NCBI GenBank assembly: GCA_005884455.1
Contig: VBCH01000238.1
Location: forward strand, 1 to 47,482
Source: Betaproteobacteria bacterium
Lineage (GTDB): Bacteria; Pseudomonadota; Gammaproteobacteria; Burkholderiales; SG8-39
Direction of reading: 5' to 3'
DNA length: 47,482 nt
The translations under genes were made by a program, and so were the position numbers. Of this stretch, positions 8,626 through 17,956 are shown piece by piece. Position 1 is the first letter of the stretch, and each line of letters begins with the position of its first letter. The notes beneath the pieces are model-generated. The model had not been told where the DNA came from, made no database searches, and saw only the letters and a list, made by a program, of their open reading frames with translations.

Positions 8626-9681
8626 TCAGTGCTGCGACCGGTCGACGATGACGCGCTTATACAGGTCCAGCCACTTTTCGTAGTCGTCGATCGCCTCCTG
8701 TGCATTCACGATCTTGACGGCTTGGCGCTCGCGCACCAGGCGCCGCACCGGAGTGTCGTAGTTCTTGTTCGCAGGCACGCGGTGCACTTCCATGTAGAAG
8801 CGCTGGCCGTCGGTCAGCATGTAGTCGTAAAAGAGCGCCGCGGCGGCGGGATGAGGTGCGCGTCGCGAGACCGCGACTGCGGAGGGCAGCACTACGGCGG
8901 GCGGCAGGATGAACCAGTCGACCGGCGCGGACTTGGCCTTCATGCGCTCGGCGTCGTGGCTGTAGATCCCCAGCATCAGGGGAATTTCTCCGGCCGCGAC
9001 CAGGACCGCGCTGTGGTTGTGGCCGGTGCGCACTGCCAGGCCGTTGTCGGCCATGCGCCGGAACAGCTCGAGCCCCGTTTTCTCGCCGAGCGATTCGACC
9101 AGGGCGGCGAACCATTCCACGTTCGTGGATTCCACGCCGATGCGCTTCTTCCATTTCGGCTCGAGCAGGGCCTGCCAGGACTTCGGCAAGTCCACCGGCC
9201 TCACCAAGTGGGTGTTGTAGGCGTAGACGAGCAGATTGAGCCGGTCGGGCGCCCACTCGCCGTGCGGGGGCATGACCTCGGGGAGCAATTCCTGCTCGAT
9301 GTACGGCGAGTTCATTTTCTGCAGCAGCTTCTCGCGTGCGAGCGCCTCGATCTGCGGAGCGTTGGTTTCGAGCACGTCGAACTCGAAGCGACCCCCGCGC
9401 GTTTCGCTGAGCACGCGCTGCAGGATGTGCGCCTGGCTGCCGCGCCAGAACTTCACGCTGACCCCGTAGCGGCGCTTGAAGTCGGCGAGGAGCTTGAGCT
9501 GGTCGTCCTGCGTGAGCGAGGAGTAGAGCATCAGCTCCCCTTCTTTCTTCGCGCCCGCGATCAGGCGCGCCGTCCGGTCGGGACCCGAATACGCGGCGAC
9601 GGCTGCCACGCCGGGCGTGGGCTCCACGCCGAACGTCGGCAGCGCGAGGAGAACGCTAAAGACGAAGCAGGTGAGCCGCAT
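8626..9681 (-). CDS. Periplasmic solute-binding protein, iron(III)/Fbp-like ABC family
   Basis: Extracellular solute-binding protein of the family that includes ferric-iron and spermidine/putrescine binders. A signal peptide (MRLTCFVFSVLLALPTFGVEP) is followed by the typical two-lobe sequence: KKEGELMLYSSLTQDD at the start of lobe 1, a central GVESTNVEWFAALVESLG hinge region and a C-terminal ALFYDYMLTDGQRFY. The length (351 aa) is standard. No permease or ATPase partner lies in this window, so the ligand cannot be inferred. Its start overlaps the 3' end of the amidohydrolase gene by 26 bp, suggesting co-transcription with it. Confidence 0.85.
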   Translation of the reverse strand: MRLTCFVFSVLLALPTFGVEPTPGVAAVAAYSGPDRTARLIAGAKKEGELMLYSSLTQDDQLKLLADFKRRYGVSVKFWRGSQAHILQRVLSETRGGRFEFDVLETNAPQIEALAREKLLQKMNSPYIEQELLPEVMPPHGEWAPDRLNLLVYAYNTHLVRPVDLPKSWQALLEPKWKKRIGVESTNVEWFAALVESLGEKTGLELFRRMADNGLAVRTGHNHSAVLVAAGEIPLMLGIYSHDAERMKAKSAPVDWFILPPAVVLPSAVAVSRRAPHPAAAALFYDYMLTDGQRFYMEVHRVPANKNYDTPVRRLVRERQAVKIVNAQEAIDDYEKWLDLYKRVIVDRSQH

Positions 9682-10750
9682 TTTCGCCCAGGATCTTGTC
9701 CTTCTGCCGGGCGGTGAGGTCCTTGCGCTCGCGGATGCTGGAGACCGTATGCGGGTACTCCGAGTCGAAGTGCGGATAGTCGCTCGCCATGAGGATGCGG
9801 TCCTCGCCGAGCTCCCGGATTGGCCGCTCGAGATCGGCCTCGTCCGCCTCGCAGGTGACCCAGCAGTTGCGCCGGATGTACTCCGAAGGCGCCATGCTGA
9901 GCATGCCCGAAATCTGCGGGAAATCCTTCGCCCACTCCCAGTCGTCGTCCATGCGGTGCATCCAGTACAGGATCCACTCGGCGCTGCACTCGAAGAACAC
10001 GACCTTGAGCTCGGGGAATTTCTCGAACACGCCTCCCAGCACCAGGGCCACCAGGGCCGCGCTGCAGTTGGTCGGGCGCCCGAGCACGTGCGTCTTGTAG
10101 AAATTGTCGAACCTGTCGACCAGCTCGCCGTTGCTGTTGGGATGGCACAGCAGCGGAACGCCGAGCTCTTCCGCCGCCTGGTAGTAAGGGTAGAAGCTCG
10201 GGTCGTCCAGGTTGCGCGTTCCGCAATAAGGCACGAGGTGCGAAGTCCTGAAGCCGAGCTCCTTCACGCAGCGGCGCAGCTCGTCGGCCATGGCTTCGGG
10301 GCAGCCCGCCGGCGCCATCGCCACCGGCAGAAAGATATTCTCATGGCCCTTCACCAGCTTCGCCACCCAATCGTTGAAAAGGCGAGCGCACTCGCGTCCC
10401 AGTCCGCCGATGTTCGAGGTCGCGACGGTGATCTGCGTCGGGAACATCAGCTGCTTGTCGATGCCTTCCTTGGCGATGTCCTCGCGGCGGCGCGCCATGT
10501 CGTATCCGCCCACTTGCCGTGCCGCGATGTCGCCCCCGCGCCAGTTGGTCTTCGGGTCGTAGATATAGGGGTGCCGGTGCGCGGCATGTCCCTGCGGGCT
10601 GATGGGGTCGAGAGAATGCAGGAACTTCGTGTTGTGCGTGCGCCCGTCGCTCAGCTTCACCGGCCTGAAGCGCTCGTACGGACCGTCGAGCTTGTAGACC
10701 TCGTCCATGAAATAACCTTCGCGCAGATGGGAATCGAAGTCGATGATCAT
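9656..10750 (-). CDS. Amidohydrolase family 2 metal-dependent hydrolase/decarboxylase
   Basis: TIM-barrel metal-dependent enzyme of the amidohydrolase-2 group, which includes aminocarboxymuconate and other aromatic-acid decarboxylases. The protein begins MIIDFDSHLREGYF, where DxDxH supplies the first metal ligands. A second metal-region His occurs in LCHPNSNGE, and the C-terminal ASDYPHFDSEYPH motif carries the catalytic Asp. I prefer the ATG at 10750 (364 aa) over the track start at 10825 because family members start at this motif and the extra 25 residues look non-coding. It precedes the solute-binding protein gene on the same strand with a 26-bp overlap; the pair may serve uptake and breakdown of one compound, which is inference. 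Confidence 0.85.
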   Translation of the reverse strand: MIIDFDSHLREGYFMDEVYKLDGPYERFRPVKLSDGRTHNTKFLHSLDPISPQGHAAHRHPYIYDPKTNWRGGDIAARQVGGYDMARRREDIAKEGIDKQLMFPTQITVATSNIGGLGRECARLFNDWVAKLVKGHENIFLPVAMAPAGCPEAMADELRRCVKELGFRTSHLVPYCGTRNLDDPSFYPYYQAAEELGVPLLCHPNSNGELVDRFDNFYKTHVLGRPTNCSAALVALVLGGVFEKFPELKVVFFECSAEWILYWMHRMDDDWEWAKDFPQISGMLSMAPSEYIRRNCWVTCEADEADLERPIRELGEDRILMASDYPHFDSEYPHTVSSIRERKDLTARQKDKILGENAAHLLRL

Positions 10751-10906
10751 GCTGGAGGTCTTGGATTCGGCGTTGGCTATAGGTCGTCGCGGGATGTCGG
10801 ATGACGCAATTCTAAACCACGGCATGGAGCGCGCGCTCCCAAGTCGCTGGAGTCCCGCGTGCTATGATTTCGGCGCCACCCGTTCAACCTGTTTTCCCGG
10901 ATTTTC

Positions 10907-11638
10907 ATGCGCGTCGGCCTGTTCGTAACCTGCCTCGTGGATCTGATGCGGCCGTCTATCGGGCTGGCTGCGCTCAAGCTGCTCGAGGACGCCGGATACG
11001 AGGTGACAGTGCCGGCGGCGCAGACCTGCTGCGGGCAGCCCGGCTGGAACTCCGGCGACCGGAAAGCTGCGCGCGCGCTCGCCGAAAGACTCATCGCCCA
11101 GTTCGAAGAATGCCGCTACGTGGTCGTGCCTTCGGGCTCGTGTGCCGGAATGATCCGTGCGCATTTCCCCGAAGTCTTCGCAGGCGAGCCCGACATGCTC
11201 GCGAAGGCGCGGGAGCTGGCCGGGCGCACCTACGAGCTCACGGAATTCCTGACCAAGATTGCGAAGCGCGCGGGCGTTTCCGCGAGGTTCGACGGCACCG
11301 TGACCTACCACGATTCGTGCTCGGGCTTGAGGGAGATCGGCGTGAAGGCGCAGCCGCGCCAGCTGCTCGCGAAAGTGGCGGGGCTCAAGCTCATCGAGAT
11401 GGAAGAGTGCGAGACCTGCTGCGGCTTCGGCGGCACCTTTTCCATCAAGTACGGCGATATCTCCTCGGCGATGGCGGAGAAAAAGTGCGCGAACATCGAG
11501 GCGAGCGGCGCGCAGGCGGTCGTGCTCGGCGACCTGGGCTGCATGCTGAACATCGAGGGGCGGCTGCGCCGCCGCGGAGACGCGAAGACGCGGGTGCTGC
11601 ACGTCGCCGAAGTGCTCGCCGGGCCGACCGGGGGATAG
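10907..11638 (+). CDS. lutA: LutA: (Fe-S)-binding subunit of L-lactate utilisation complex
   Basis: Subunit of the LutABC (YkgEFG) iron-sulfur L-lactate dehydrogenase. The 243-aa protein carries two CCG-type cysteine-rich repeats: AAQTCCGQPGWNSG with the associated SGSCAGM, and CETCCGFGGTF with GDLGCMLN. These are the family's heterodisulfide-reductase-like cluster-binding motifs. It lies 20 bp upstream of lutB on the same strand. The ATG at 10907 gives the family-typical beginning MRVGLFVTCLVDLM. The overlapping ORF starting at 10864 in another frame is an artefactual 5' extension of lutB. Confidence 0.94.
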   Translation: MRVGLFVTCLVDLMRPSIGLAALKLLEDAGYEVTVPAAQTCCGQPGWNSGDRKAARALAERLIAQFEECRYVVVPSGSCAGMIRAHFPEVFAGEPDMLAKARELAGRTYELTEFLTKIAKRAGVSARFDGTVTYHDSCSGLREIGVKAQPRQLLAKVAGLKLIEMEECETCCGFGGTFSIKYGDISSAMAEKKCANIEASGAQAVVLGDLGCMLNIEGRLRRRGDAKTRVLHVAEVLAGPTGG

Positions 11639-11658
11639 CGCCCTTGCAGGTCCAATCA

Positions 11659-13077
11659 ATGCACTTCAAGGCGAGGTCGGAGGAGGCGCTCGCCGACGCA
11701 ACCCTGCAGGCGAACCTGCGCAAGTTCCAGTCCACGGGGTTCACGGCGCTCCGCGCCAAGGCAGTGGCCGAATTCGGCCCGGATCTCTTCGAAGCGCTGC
11801 GCGGGGAGGGCGCGGCGATCCGTGACCGCTCGCTAGCGAGCTTGGATGCGTGGCTCGAGCGCTTCGAAGCGGAAGCCGTGCGCCGCGGCGCGACGGTGCT
11901 TTTTGCCGAGACCCGAGCTGAAGCGTGCGAGCTGCTCGTCGAGATCTGCCGCCGGCACGGCCTCAGGAAAGCGATCAAGTCGAAGTCCATGCTTTCGGAG
12001 GAAGCGGGGCTGAACGAAGCCCTGGCAGCGAACGGGATCACGCCCATCGAGACCGACCTCGGAGAATACATCCTGCAGCTTGCCGGGGAGCCGCCTTCGC
12101 ACATCATCGCCCCGGCGCTTCACAAGAGCAAAGAGGAGGTCGCCGACCTGTTCGCGACCCATCACCATGCGCCGCGCAAGGACGACATCCCGCGCATGAC
12201 CCGCGAAGCGCGCGAGGTGCTGCGGGAGCATTTCCTCTCGGCCGATCTCGGCATTTCGGGCGGCAACTTTCTGATCGCCGAGACTGGGTCGGGCGTGATC
12301 GTCACGAATGAAGGCAACGGCCGCATGGTGACGACGCTGCCGCGCGTGCACGTGTGCATCACCGGCATCGAGAAGGTGCTCCCGACGCTGGAGGATTTCT
12401 CGACGCTGCTCAGACTCCTGACGCGCTCGGCGACCGGACAGGCGATCTCGAACTACGTGAGCATGTTCACCGGTCCGCGCGGCGGCGAGGATCGCGACGG
12501 GCCCGAGCACATGGTCTTCATCCTGGTCGACGCCGGCCGCACCGATCTCGTGGGCGGCGACATGCAGGAGATGCTGCGCTGCATCCGATGCGGGGCCTGC
12601 ATGAACCACTGTCCCGTATACAGGGCGGTCGGAGGGCACAGCTACGGCTGGGTCTACCCCGGCCCGATGGGCTCGGTGCTCACGCCCAGTTACATGGGCC
12701 TTGCGAACGCGCTCGATCTGCCCCACGCGGCGACGCTTTGCGGCGCGTGCTCGGTGGCGTGTCCCGTCAAGATCCCGCTGCCCGAGCTGCTGCGCAAACT
12801 TCGCGAAAAACAAATGGATCGCGGCCTGCGCCCGTGGCGCGAGGTGGCGGCGGTCCGCCTGTGGTCGTGGACGGCGAGGCGTCCGCGCCTGTACGCGCTC
12901 GCGACGGCGATCGCCGTGCGGTTCTTGCGCCTCCTCGGCGGACGTGACGGGATGATAGCCGCTCTGCCCTTCGGTCGGGAGTGGACCCGCGGCCGGTTTT
13001 TCCCGGCGCCGAAGTCCGGCAGGACCTTCCGCTCGCTCTACGCTTCCCGTCCGAAGCCCGCGGCGCGGAAGCCCTAG
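11659..13077 (+). CDS. lutB: LutB: iron-sulfur lactate utilisation protein
   Basis: The larger 4Fe-4S subunit of the lactate-oxidising Lut complex, about 472 aa. The N-terminal LUD domain includes KSKSMLSEEAGLNEAL and ETDLGEYILQL; then TGSGVIVTNEGNGRM; then two ferredoxin-type motifs, CIRCGACMNHCPVYR and CGACSVACPVKIP, each binding a 4Fe-4S cluster. The ATG at 11659 matches the family start (MHFKAR..EEAL) and has caggt about 8 bp upstream. A TTG at 11644 in the same frame is possible. The upstream part of the track ORF (10864-11640) overlaps lutA and is not real. lutC does not follow: the next gene is convergent corA, only 1 bp away. Confidence 0.94.
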   Translation: MHFKARSEEALADATLQANLRKFQSTGFTALRAKAVAEFGPDLFEALRGEGAAIRDRSLASLDAWLERFEAEAVRRGATVLFAETRAEACELLVEICRRHGLRKAIKSKSMLSEEAGLNEALAANGITPIETDLGEYILQLAGEPPSHIIAPALHKSKEEVADLFATHHHAPRKDDIPRMTREAREVLREHFLSADLGISGGNFLIAETGSGVIVTNEGNGRMVTTLPRVHVCITGIEKVLPTLEDFSTLLRLLTRSATGQAISNYVSMFTGPRGGEDRDGPEHMVFILVDAGRTDLVGGDMQEMLRCIRCGACMNHCPVYRAVGGHSYGWVYPGPMGSVLTPSYMGLANALDLPHAATLCGACSVACPVKIPLPELLRKLREKQMDRGLRPWREVAAVRLWSWTARRPRLYALATAIAVRFLRLLGGRDGMIAALPFGREWTRGRFFPAPKSGRTFRSLYASRPKPAARKP

Positions 13078-13078
13078 C

Positions 13079-14044
13079 CTAGAGCCAGCCGGCCTTGCGG
13101 AAGCGGAACCAGAGGTAGATGTTGATCGCGGCCATGAGGCCGAGCGCCATGGGATAGCCGAACGCCCATTTCAGTTCCGGCATCTGCACGAAGTTCATGC
13201 CGTAGACGCTGGCAATGAAGGTCGGCACGGCGATGAGCGCGCCCCAGGCCGCGAGGCGCTTGGTCACTTCGGTCTCGCCGAAGGTGATCATCGCCACGTT
13301 CACCTGGATCGCGGTGGTCACGGTGTCGCGCTGGCCGTTGATGTTCTGATTGATCCGGACCAGGTGGTCGTAGACGTCCCGGTAGTAGTCCTGCAGCCCC
13401 GAGCACACTTGCGGGACGCGCCCGCCGTAGAGCTTGCCGACCGCCTCGAGCAGCGGCAGCACCGCGTGCTGCAGCGTGGTGAGCTTCTGCCTCACGTAGT
13501 AGAGCCCCTCGATGTTGGCGCGCAGCGACTTGCCGGAGAAGATCTGTGTCTCGAACTTTTCGAACTCGTTCTCGATTGCGTCGAGCACCGGAAAATACCG
13601 GTCGACGACTGCGTCGATCAGGGCGTAGAACACGAAGCCCGCGCCGTGCTTCAAGAGCTCGGGCTCGCGCTCGCAGCGCGCGCGCACGGCGGCGAAGCCC
13701 GGTTCGGCCTGATTGCGCACGGACAGCAAGAAATTCCTGCCGACGAAGATGTCGACCTCCCCGACCTTGATCTCGCCGCCCACGACCTCGATGTTGTGCA
13801 GCACTGCGAACAGCGAGTCTCCGTACTCCTCGATCTTGGGACGCTGGTGGCCGTGGCGTGCGTCCTCGACGGCGAGCTCGTGCAGATTGAACTCGTGCTG
13901 CATCGAGGCGAGCTCGCCCGGCCCGGGATCCTTCATCGCGACCCACACGAAGCACTCGGGGCGGCTGACGTATTTGCTGATGTCCTCGGGCGCGATGTCG
14001 CCGAGCTTCTTGCCGTCCTGATATGCAGCGCAGTTGATCAGCAT
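13079..14044 (-). CDS. corA: CorA family magnesium/cobalt channel
   Basis: Pentameric inner-membrane Mg2+ (Co2+, Ni2+) channel. The 321-aa protein has a large cytoplasmic N-terminal domain, a long helix (DAIENEFEKFETQIFSGK, then the REKL-type stretch to INQNINGQRDTV), and two C-terminal membrane helices. The signature YGMNF loop follows the first helix, as in all functional CorA proteins. The track ORF starts at 14281, but the family-like beginning is MLINCAAYQDG at the ATG at 14044; the extra 79 residues overlap the divergent aminotransferase and are spurious. It ends 1 bp from the lutB stop, with no terminator between them. Confidence 0.95.
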   Translation of the reverse strand: MLINCAAYQDGKKLGDIAPEDISKYVSRPECFVWVAMKDPGPGELASMQHEFNLHELAVEDARHGHQRPKIEEYGDSLFAVLHNIEVVGGEIKVGEVDIFVGRNFLLSVRNQAEPGFAAVRARCEREPELLKHGAGFVFYALIDAVVDRYFPVLDAIENEFEKFETQIFSGKSLRANIEGLYYVRQKLTTLQHAVLPLLEAVGKLYGGRVPQVCSGLQDYYRDVYDHLVRINQNINGQRDTVTTAIQVNVAMITFGETEVTKRLAAWGALIAVPTFIASVYGMNFVQMPELKWAFGYPMALGLMAAINIYLWFRFRKAGWL

Positions 14045-14135
14045 CCGAGTCCCCGTATACGGCGCAATGATAGGACACGAAGGCGCCGCCGCATAGGCTA
14101 AAATGGCGTGCCTTGCATCCGCCTGACTTCCGCCC

Positions 14136-15347
14136 ATGCCCCGCGTCAGCCGCCGCACCGAAAACCTAGGCACCGAGAACGCCTTCGTGGTCCTCGCGGA
14201 AGTCAACGAGCTCGTCCGCCAGGGCAAGGACATCATCTCGTTCTGCATCGGGCAGCCGGATTTCCATACGCCCGCGAACATCCAGGATGCGGCCGTGCGG
14301 GCGGTGCGCGAAGGCCGGCACGGCTACACACCTTCGGCCGGAATCGTCGAGCTGCGCGAGGCGGCCGCGCGCTACATGGGCGCGATGCGCGGGCTGGCGA
14401 TCCGCCCCGAGGACGTCGTGATCGGAGGCGGGGCGAAGCCTTTTATCGCTTACACCATTCTTTCGACCACGGATTACGGGGTGGGCGACGAGGTGATCTA
14501 TCCGAATCCCGGGTTTCCGATCTACGAGTCGCAGATCGTCGCAAACGGCGCGGTGCCCGTGCCGCTGCATCTGCGCGAGGCGCGCAATTTCGCTTTCGAC
14601 CCGGCCGAGCTCGAAGCGAAGATCACGAAGAAGACGAGGCTCGTCATCCTCAACTCGCCGCAGAATCCGACCGGCGGCATCCTGGCGAGAAATGATCTCG
14701 AAGCCATCGCGGCCATCCTGAGGCGGCATCCCGAGGTCTGGATCTACGCCGACGAGATCTACTCGCGCCTGTGCTACGAGGGATCGTTCGCGTCGATAGC
14801 GTCGCTTCCCGGGATGCTCGAACGCACCATCATCTCCGACGGCGCTTCCAAGACCTGGGCGATGACCGGCTGGCGCATCGGCTTCGCCTCGAACCCGATC
14901 CTCGCGCCGCAGTTCGTGCGCTGGGTGACGAACACCGATTCCTGCGCTTCACACGTGAGTCAGTGGGCCGCGGTCGAGGCGATCAACGGTCCCCAGGACG
15001 CTGCGGAAAAGATGCGCGACTCGTTCCTCGCGCGGCGCGACCTGATCGTGGGGCTCCTGAACAAGGTGCCGGGGACCTTCTGCAAGACGCCGGGCGGCGC
15101 CTTCTACGCTTGGCCGAACGTTACCGAGGCCTGCCGCATGGTCGGCGCGGCGGACTCGGAGGAGTTCAGGAAGCGCCTGCTCAACGAGGCCGGGGTCGCG
15201 GTGCTCGCCGACATCCATTTCGGCGCGCGCGTGCCCGGAGAGGGCCAGCACATCCGCTTCTCCTACGCCGCCTCGAAAACCGCCCTCGAGCAGGGCGTCG
15301 CGCGCATGGCCGAGTTCATCCGCGGGAACCAGCGCCGCGTGGCCTAA
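14136..15347 (+). CDS. PLP-dependent aminotransferase, class I (aspartate/alanine aminotransferase-like)
   Basis: Fold-type I aminotransferase of 403 aa. It shows GQPDFHTPANI near the N-terminus, the cofactor-ring motif ILNSPQNPTGG, IYADEIYSRLCY, and the Schiff-base lysine in DGASKTWAMTGWRIGF. The substrate-carboxylate Arg is in the C-terminal IRFSYAAS. Such enzymes use aspartate, alanine or aromatic amino acids, and the exact substrate cannot be read. It is co-directional with mnmA, 9 bp upstream. A TAAAAT box at 14098 lies 33 bp before the ATG and may be the -10 of its promoter, though no convincing -35 is seen. Confidence 0.92.
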   Translation: MPRVSRRTENLGTENAFVVLAEVNELVRQGKDIISFCIGQPDFHTPANIQDAAVRAVREGRHGYTPSAGIVELREAAARYMGAMRGLAIRPEDVVIGGGAKPFIAYTILSTTDYGVGDEVIYPNPGFPIYESQIVANGAVPVPLHLREARNFAFDPAELEAKITKKTRLVILNSPQNPTGGILARNDLEAIAAILRRHPEVWIYADEIYSRLCYEGSFASIASLPGMLERTIISDGASKTWAMTGWRIGFASNPILAPQFVRWVTNTDSCASHVSQWAAVEAINGPQDAAEKMRDSFLARRDLIVGLLNKVPGTFCKTPGGAFYAWPNVTEACRMVGAADSEEFRKRLLNEAGVAVLADIHFGARVPGEGQHIRFSYAASKTALEQGVARMAEFIRGNQRRVA

Positions 15348-15356
15348 AGTCCGGCG

Positions 15357-16433
15357 ATGGCGGGCGAGCGGATAGTCGTAGGCATGTCGGGCGGCGTGGA
15401 TTCGTCGGTTGCCGCGCTGCTCCTCAAGCGCCGCGGCTTCGACGTGGTCGGCCTTTTCATGAAGAACTGGGAGGAGGACGACGACGACGAGTACTGCTCG
15501 ACGCGGCAGGACTTGATCGACTGCGCCTCGGTCGCCGAGGTGATCGGGATCGAGCTCGAGGCGGTGAATTTCTCGGCGGAGTACAAGGAGCGCGTCTTCG
15601 GCGCCTTCCTCGCGGAATATTCTGCAGGCCGCACGCCCAACCCGGACGTCCTGTGCAACGCGGAAATCAAGTTCAAGGCTTTCCTCGATCATGCGATCGC
15701 GCTGGGCGCGAAGCACATCGCCACGGGGCACTATGCGCGCGTAAGAGAATCGGCGGGAAGGTTCGAGCTGCTCAAGGCGGTCGATTCCGCCAAGGACCAG
15801 AGCTATTTTCTGCATCGCCTCACGCAGGCCCAGCTCGCCCGCGTCGTGTTTCCCCTCGGGGAGCTGAGGAAGACCGAAGTGCGCAGGATAGCCAGGCAGG
15901 CCGGGCTGCACAACTTCGCGAAGCGCGGCTCGACCGGAATCTGCTTCATCGGCGAACGGCCGTTTCGCGAGTTCCTGAACCGCTATCTGCCGAGGAAGCC
16001 CGGCCCGATGCGCACGCCCGAGGGCAAGACCGTCGGGGAGCATATCGGGCTTTCTTTCTATACCATCGGCCAGAGAAAAGGCGTCGGCATCGGTGGCATG
16101 AAGGATTCGGCGGGCGGGGCCTGGTACGTGTGCGGCAAGGATCTGGCGAAGAACGAATTGATCGTCGTGCAGGGGCACGACCACCCGCGGCTGCTGTCGC
16201 AGAAGCTTCGCGCGGAGGATCTCGCCTGGGTGAGTGGCGCGGCGCCGCAGCCGAGCTTCTCCTATGGCGCGAAGACGCGCTATCGCCAGGCCGACGCCGC
16301 CTGCCGCATCGACCGGATAGGCGACGAGGACCTCGAGGTGGAATTCTCCGCTCCCCAGTGGGCGGTGACCCCGGGCCAGTCGGTCGTTCTCTACCGCGAG
16401 GACGTGTGCCTGGGCGGGGGCGTCATTCAATGA
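15357..16433 (+). CDS. mnmA: tRNA-specific 2-thiouridylase
   Basis: Cytoplasmic enzyme that thiolates the wobble uridine (U34) of tRNAs for Lys, Glu and Gln. The 358-aa protein shows the PP-loop ATP motif [26 protein letters not shown], and the two catalytic cysteines in [14 protein letters not shown] and [13 protein letters not shown]. The C-terminal beta-barrel ends with [18 protein letters not shown], as in E. coli MnmA. The start ATG lies 9 bp after the aminotransferase stop, so the two genes probably share a transcript. The gene ends against the YceI terminator. Confidence 0.97.
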   Translation: MAGERIVVGMSGGVDSSVAALLLKRRGFDVVGLFMKNWEEDDDDEYCSTRQDLIDCASVAEVIGIELEAVNFSAEYKERVFGAFLAEYSAGRTPNPDVLCNAEIKFKAFLDHAIALGAKHIATGHYARVRESAGRFELLKAVDSAKDQSYFLHRLTQAQLARVVFPLGELRKTEVRRIARQAGLHNFAKRGSTGICFIGERPFREFLNRYLPRKPGPMRTPEGKTVGEHIGLSFYTIGQRKGVGIGGMKDSAGGAWYVCGKDLAKNELIVVQGHDHPRLLSQKLRAEDLAWVSGAAPQPSFSYGAKTRYRQADAACRIDRIGDEDLEVEFSAPQWAVTPGQSVVLYREDVCLGGGVIQ

Positions 16434-16461
16434 AAAACCGCGCAGGCCCGTTCGCCTGCGC
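16433..16461 (-). terminator. Intrinsic terminator for the yceI transcript, between convergent mnmA and yceI
   Basis: GCGCAGGC / GCCTGCGC forms a perfect 8-bp stem with a 6-nt loop (16440-16461). Read on the minus strand it is followed by GGTTTTT, the classic U-tract. It sits right after the YceI stop. On the plus strand the stem is preceded, not followed, by the A/T run, so it should stop mainly the minus-strand transcript. Confidence 0.8.
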
Positions 16462-17058
16462 CTAGTCGCGAAACGCCTCGACCGATATCCACAGCTTCAC
16501 TTCATCGCTGACCGGCCCGACGATGAATTTCATGCCGAAGTCAGAGCGATTGAACGCGCCGGTGGCGTTGCCGCCGCAGAAATAGCGCTTGCCCTGGGTG
16601 CGCGGATCCGGCCCGCATTTCCACCGCTCCACCGTCAGGGTGACCGGCTTGGTCACGCCGAGCAGGGTCAACTGGCCTTCCACCGTCGCGGGGGCATCGC
16701 CGTTGAATTTCGTCGCCGTACCCTTGTAGCTCATGGTCGGAAATTCGGCCACGTTGAAGAAGTCGGGCGAGCGCAGGTGCTCGTCGCGCGAGCGGGGGCG
16801 GCTCCCTTTGTCGTTGTCCCCGGTGGTCAGAGTGGCGGTCGGTACCGCGAGCTCGATCGTGCCGCTCTTGGCGGCGGTGTCGAGCACCAGCTTTCCCGAG
16901 ATCTTCTCGAAGCGCCCCCGGATCACGGAGGTGCCGAGATGCACCACGTCGAAGTACGGGAAGCTGTGATAGGGGTCGACGGTAAAAGACTCTGGCGCTG
17001 CGGCCGCGGTGAGCGGCAGCGCGGCGGCGATCAGTCCTGCTGCAAATCTGCTCGACAT
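16462..17058 (-). CDS. YceI family periplasmic lipid-binding-like protein
   Basis: Secreted 198-aa protein of the YceI lipocalin-like beta-barrel family. Members bind isoprenoid lipids such as octaprenyl chains and are often found near cytochromes or stress genes. A signal peptide (residues 1-21, ending TAAAA) precedes SFTVDPYHSFPYFDVVHLG, the SKSGTIEL-like strand and SPDFFNVAEFPTM, all hallmark YceI segments. The insertion RWKCGPDPRTQGKRYFCGG with two Cys is typical of one proteobacterial subgroup. aaggaagagagc upstream of the ATG gives a good ribosome site. It is the last gene of the four-gene minus-strand set starting at 19197. Confidence 0.92.
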   Translation of the reverse strand: MSSRFAAGLIAAALPLTAAAAPESFTVDPYHSFPYFDVVHLGTSVIRGRFEKISGKLVLDTAAKSGTIELAVPTATLTTGDNDKGSRPRSRDEHLRSPDFFNVAEFPTMSYKGTATKFNGDAPATVEGQLTLLGVTKPVTLTVERWKCGPDPRTQGKRYFCGGNATGAFNRSDFGMKFIVGPVSDEVKLWISVEAFRD

Positions 17059-17091
17059 GCTCTCTTCCTTTTCTGTGGGTTGATGGTTGAT

Positions 17092-17904
17092 TCAGGCGCC
17101 CGCGTGCCACGCGAGCGCACAGGCGATTCCGGCCATGAAGAGGCCGAAGAACGACAGCAGCAGCGCCTGCAGCCAGACCGGCGCCCCCGCGCCCACCGGC
17201 AGGCTCGCCGCGAGCGGCACGAGCGCGAGCGCGACGACAGCGTACCACGGCACCTGCGCGAGGATCATGGAGGCGGCGGCGAGCAGCGCGGTGACCAACG
17301 CGGCGGCGAGCATGAAGGTGGCGCCCGCGTGAATTTTTTTCCCGATGATCATCTGCACCAGCAGGAACGCGCCCGACCCGGCTGCGACCGCCATGCCGTA
17401 CAGGCCATAGGTCAACGAAGCGCCGAGGATCGCCGCCCCTCCGGCGCCTGCGCCGAGGGCGAGGCCGGCGGCGCCCGCACGCACGCCATCCTCCGCGAGG
17501 CGGCTGTGTGAGAACCCTACCGTCCAGGCCGTGGCGAGCACGGCGATGCCCCCGGGCAACAGCGCATGTTCGAGGTCCTTCTGCGCGAGCAGCGGCCAGA
17601 AAATCCATGCCGCCGCGGCGGCTCCGGCCAAGGCGAGCACCCATGCCTCGAGACGCGTCGGCCGGAAAGCGAAGTCGATGACGATACCGGCCAGCGGCGC
17701 GGCGAGGCCCAGAAGGATGATCTTGCGCGTCGCGGTCAGCGGCGCAAAATCGAATCCGGCGATGAAATACACCGCGGTCGCGAATGCGGCGACCACGGCG
17801 AGTCCGCCGAGGCGGAAGGGGGCGAGGAGCGCGACGGCGATCAGCGCGGCGACGAAAGGCGCGAGGCCGCCCTGTACGGCGGGATTAGCGAGCATTTCCT
17901 GCAT
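17092..17904 (-). CDS. Polytopic inner-membrane protein of unknown function
   Basis: I do not recognise a family. Starting at the ATG at 17904 (MQEMLANPAVQGG) the 270-aa product is almost wholly hydrophobic, with about eight or nine predicted membrane spans and short loops. There are no Cys motifs, nucleotide-binding sites or soluble domains. The track ORF begins at 18339, but the first 145 residues overlap the GST gene in another frame and are Arg/Ser-rich shadow sequence. It lies between a GST gene (52 bp upstream) and yceI (33 bp downstream) on the same strand and is probably co-transcribed with them. Confidence 0.7.
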   Translation of the reverse strand: MQEMLANPAVQGGLAPFVAALIAVALLAPFRLGGLAVVAAFATAVYFIAGFDFAPLTATRKIILLGLAAPLAGIVIDFAFRPTRLEAWVLALAGAAAAAWIFWPLLAQKDLEHALLPGGIAVLATAWTVGFSHSRLAEDGVRAGAAGLALGAGAGGAAILGASLTYGLYGMAVAAGSGAFLLVQMIIGKKIHAGATFMLAAALVTALLAAASMILAQVPWYAVVALALVPLAASLPVGAGAPVWLQALLLSFFGLFMAGIACALAWHAGA

Positions 17905-17956
17905 TGCGTATCGTCGGGCGGAACGATTCCGGAGCGGAGCTCGGTGCGCCGCGCCG

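Noticed and set aside
10864-11640. 5' part of the 737-aa ORF 10864..13077 as a fused LutA-LutB
   Set aside because: The first 260 residues overlap lutA in another frame and look like shadow sequence; real homology begins at MHFKAR (11659).
14771-16465. 564-aa plus-strand ORF across the aminotransferase and mnmA
   Set aside because: It spans two real genes in a different frame and has an Arg/Gly-rich composition without motifs.
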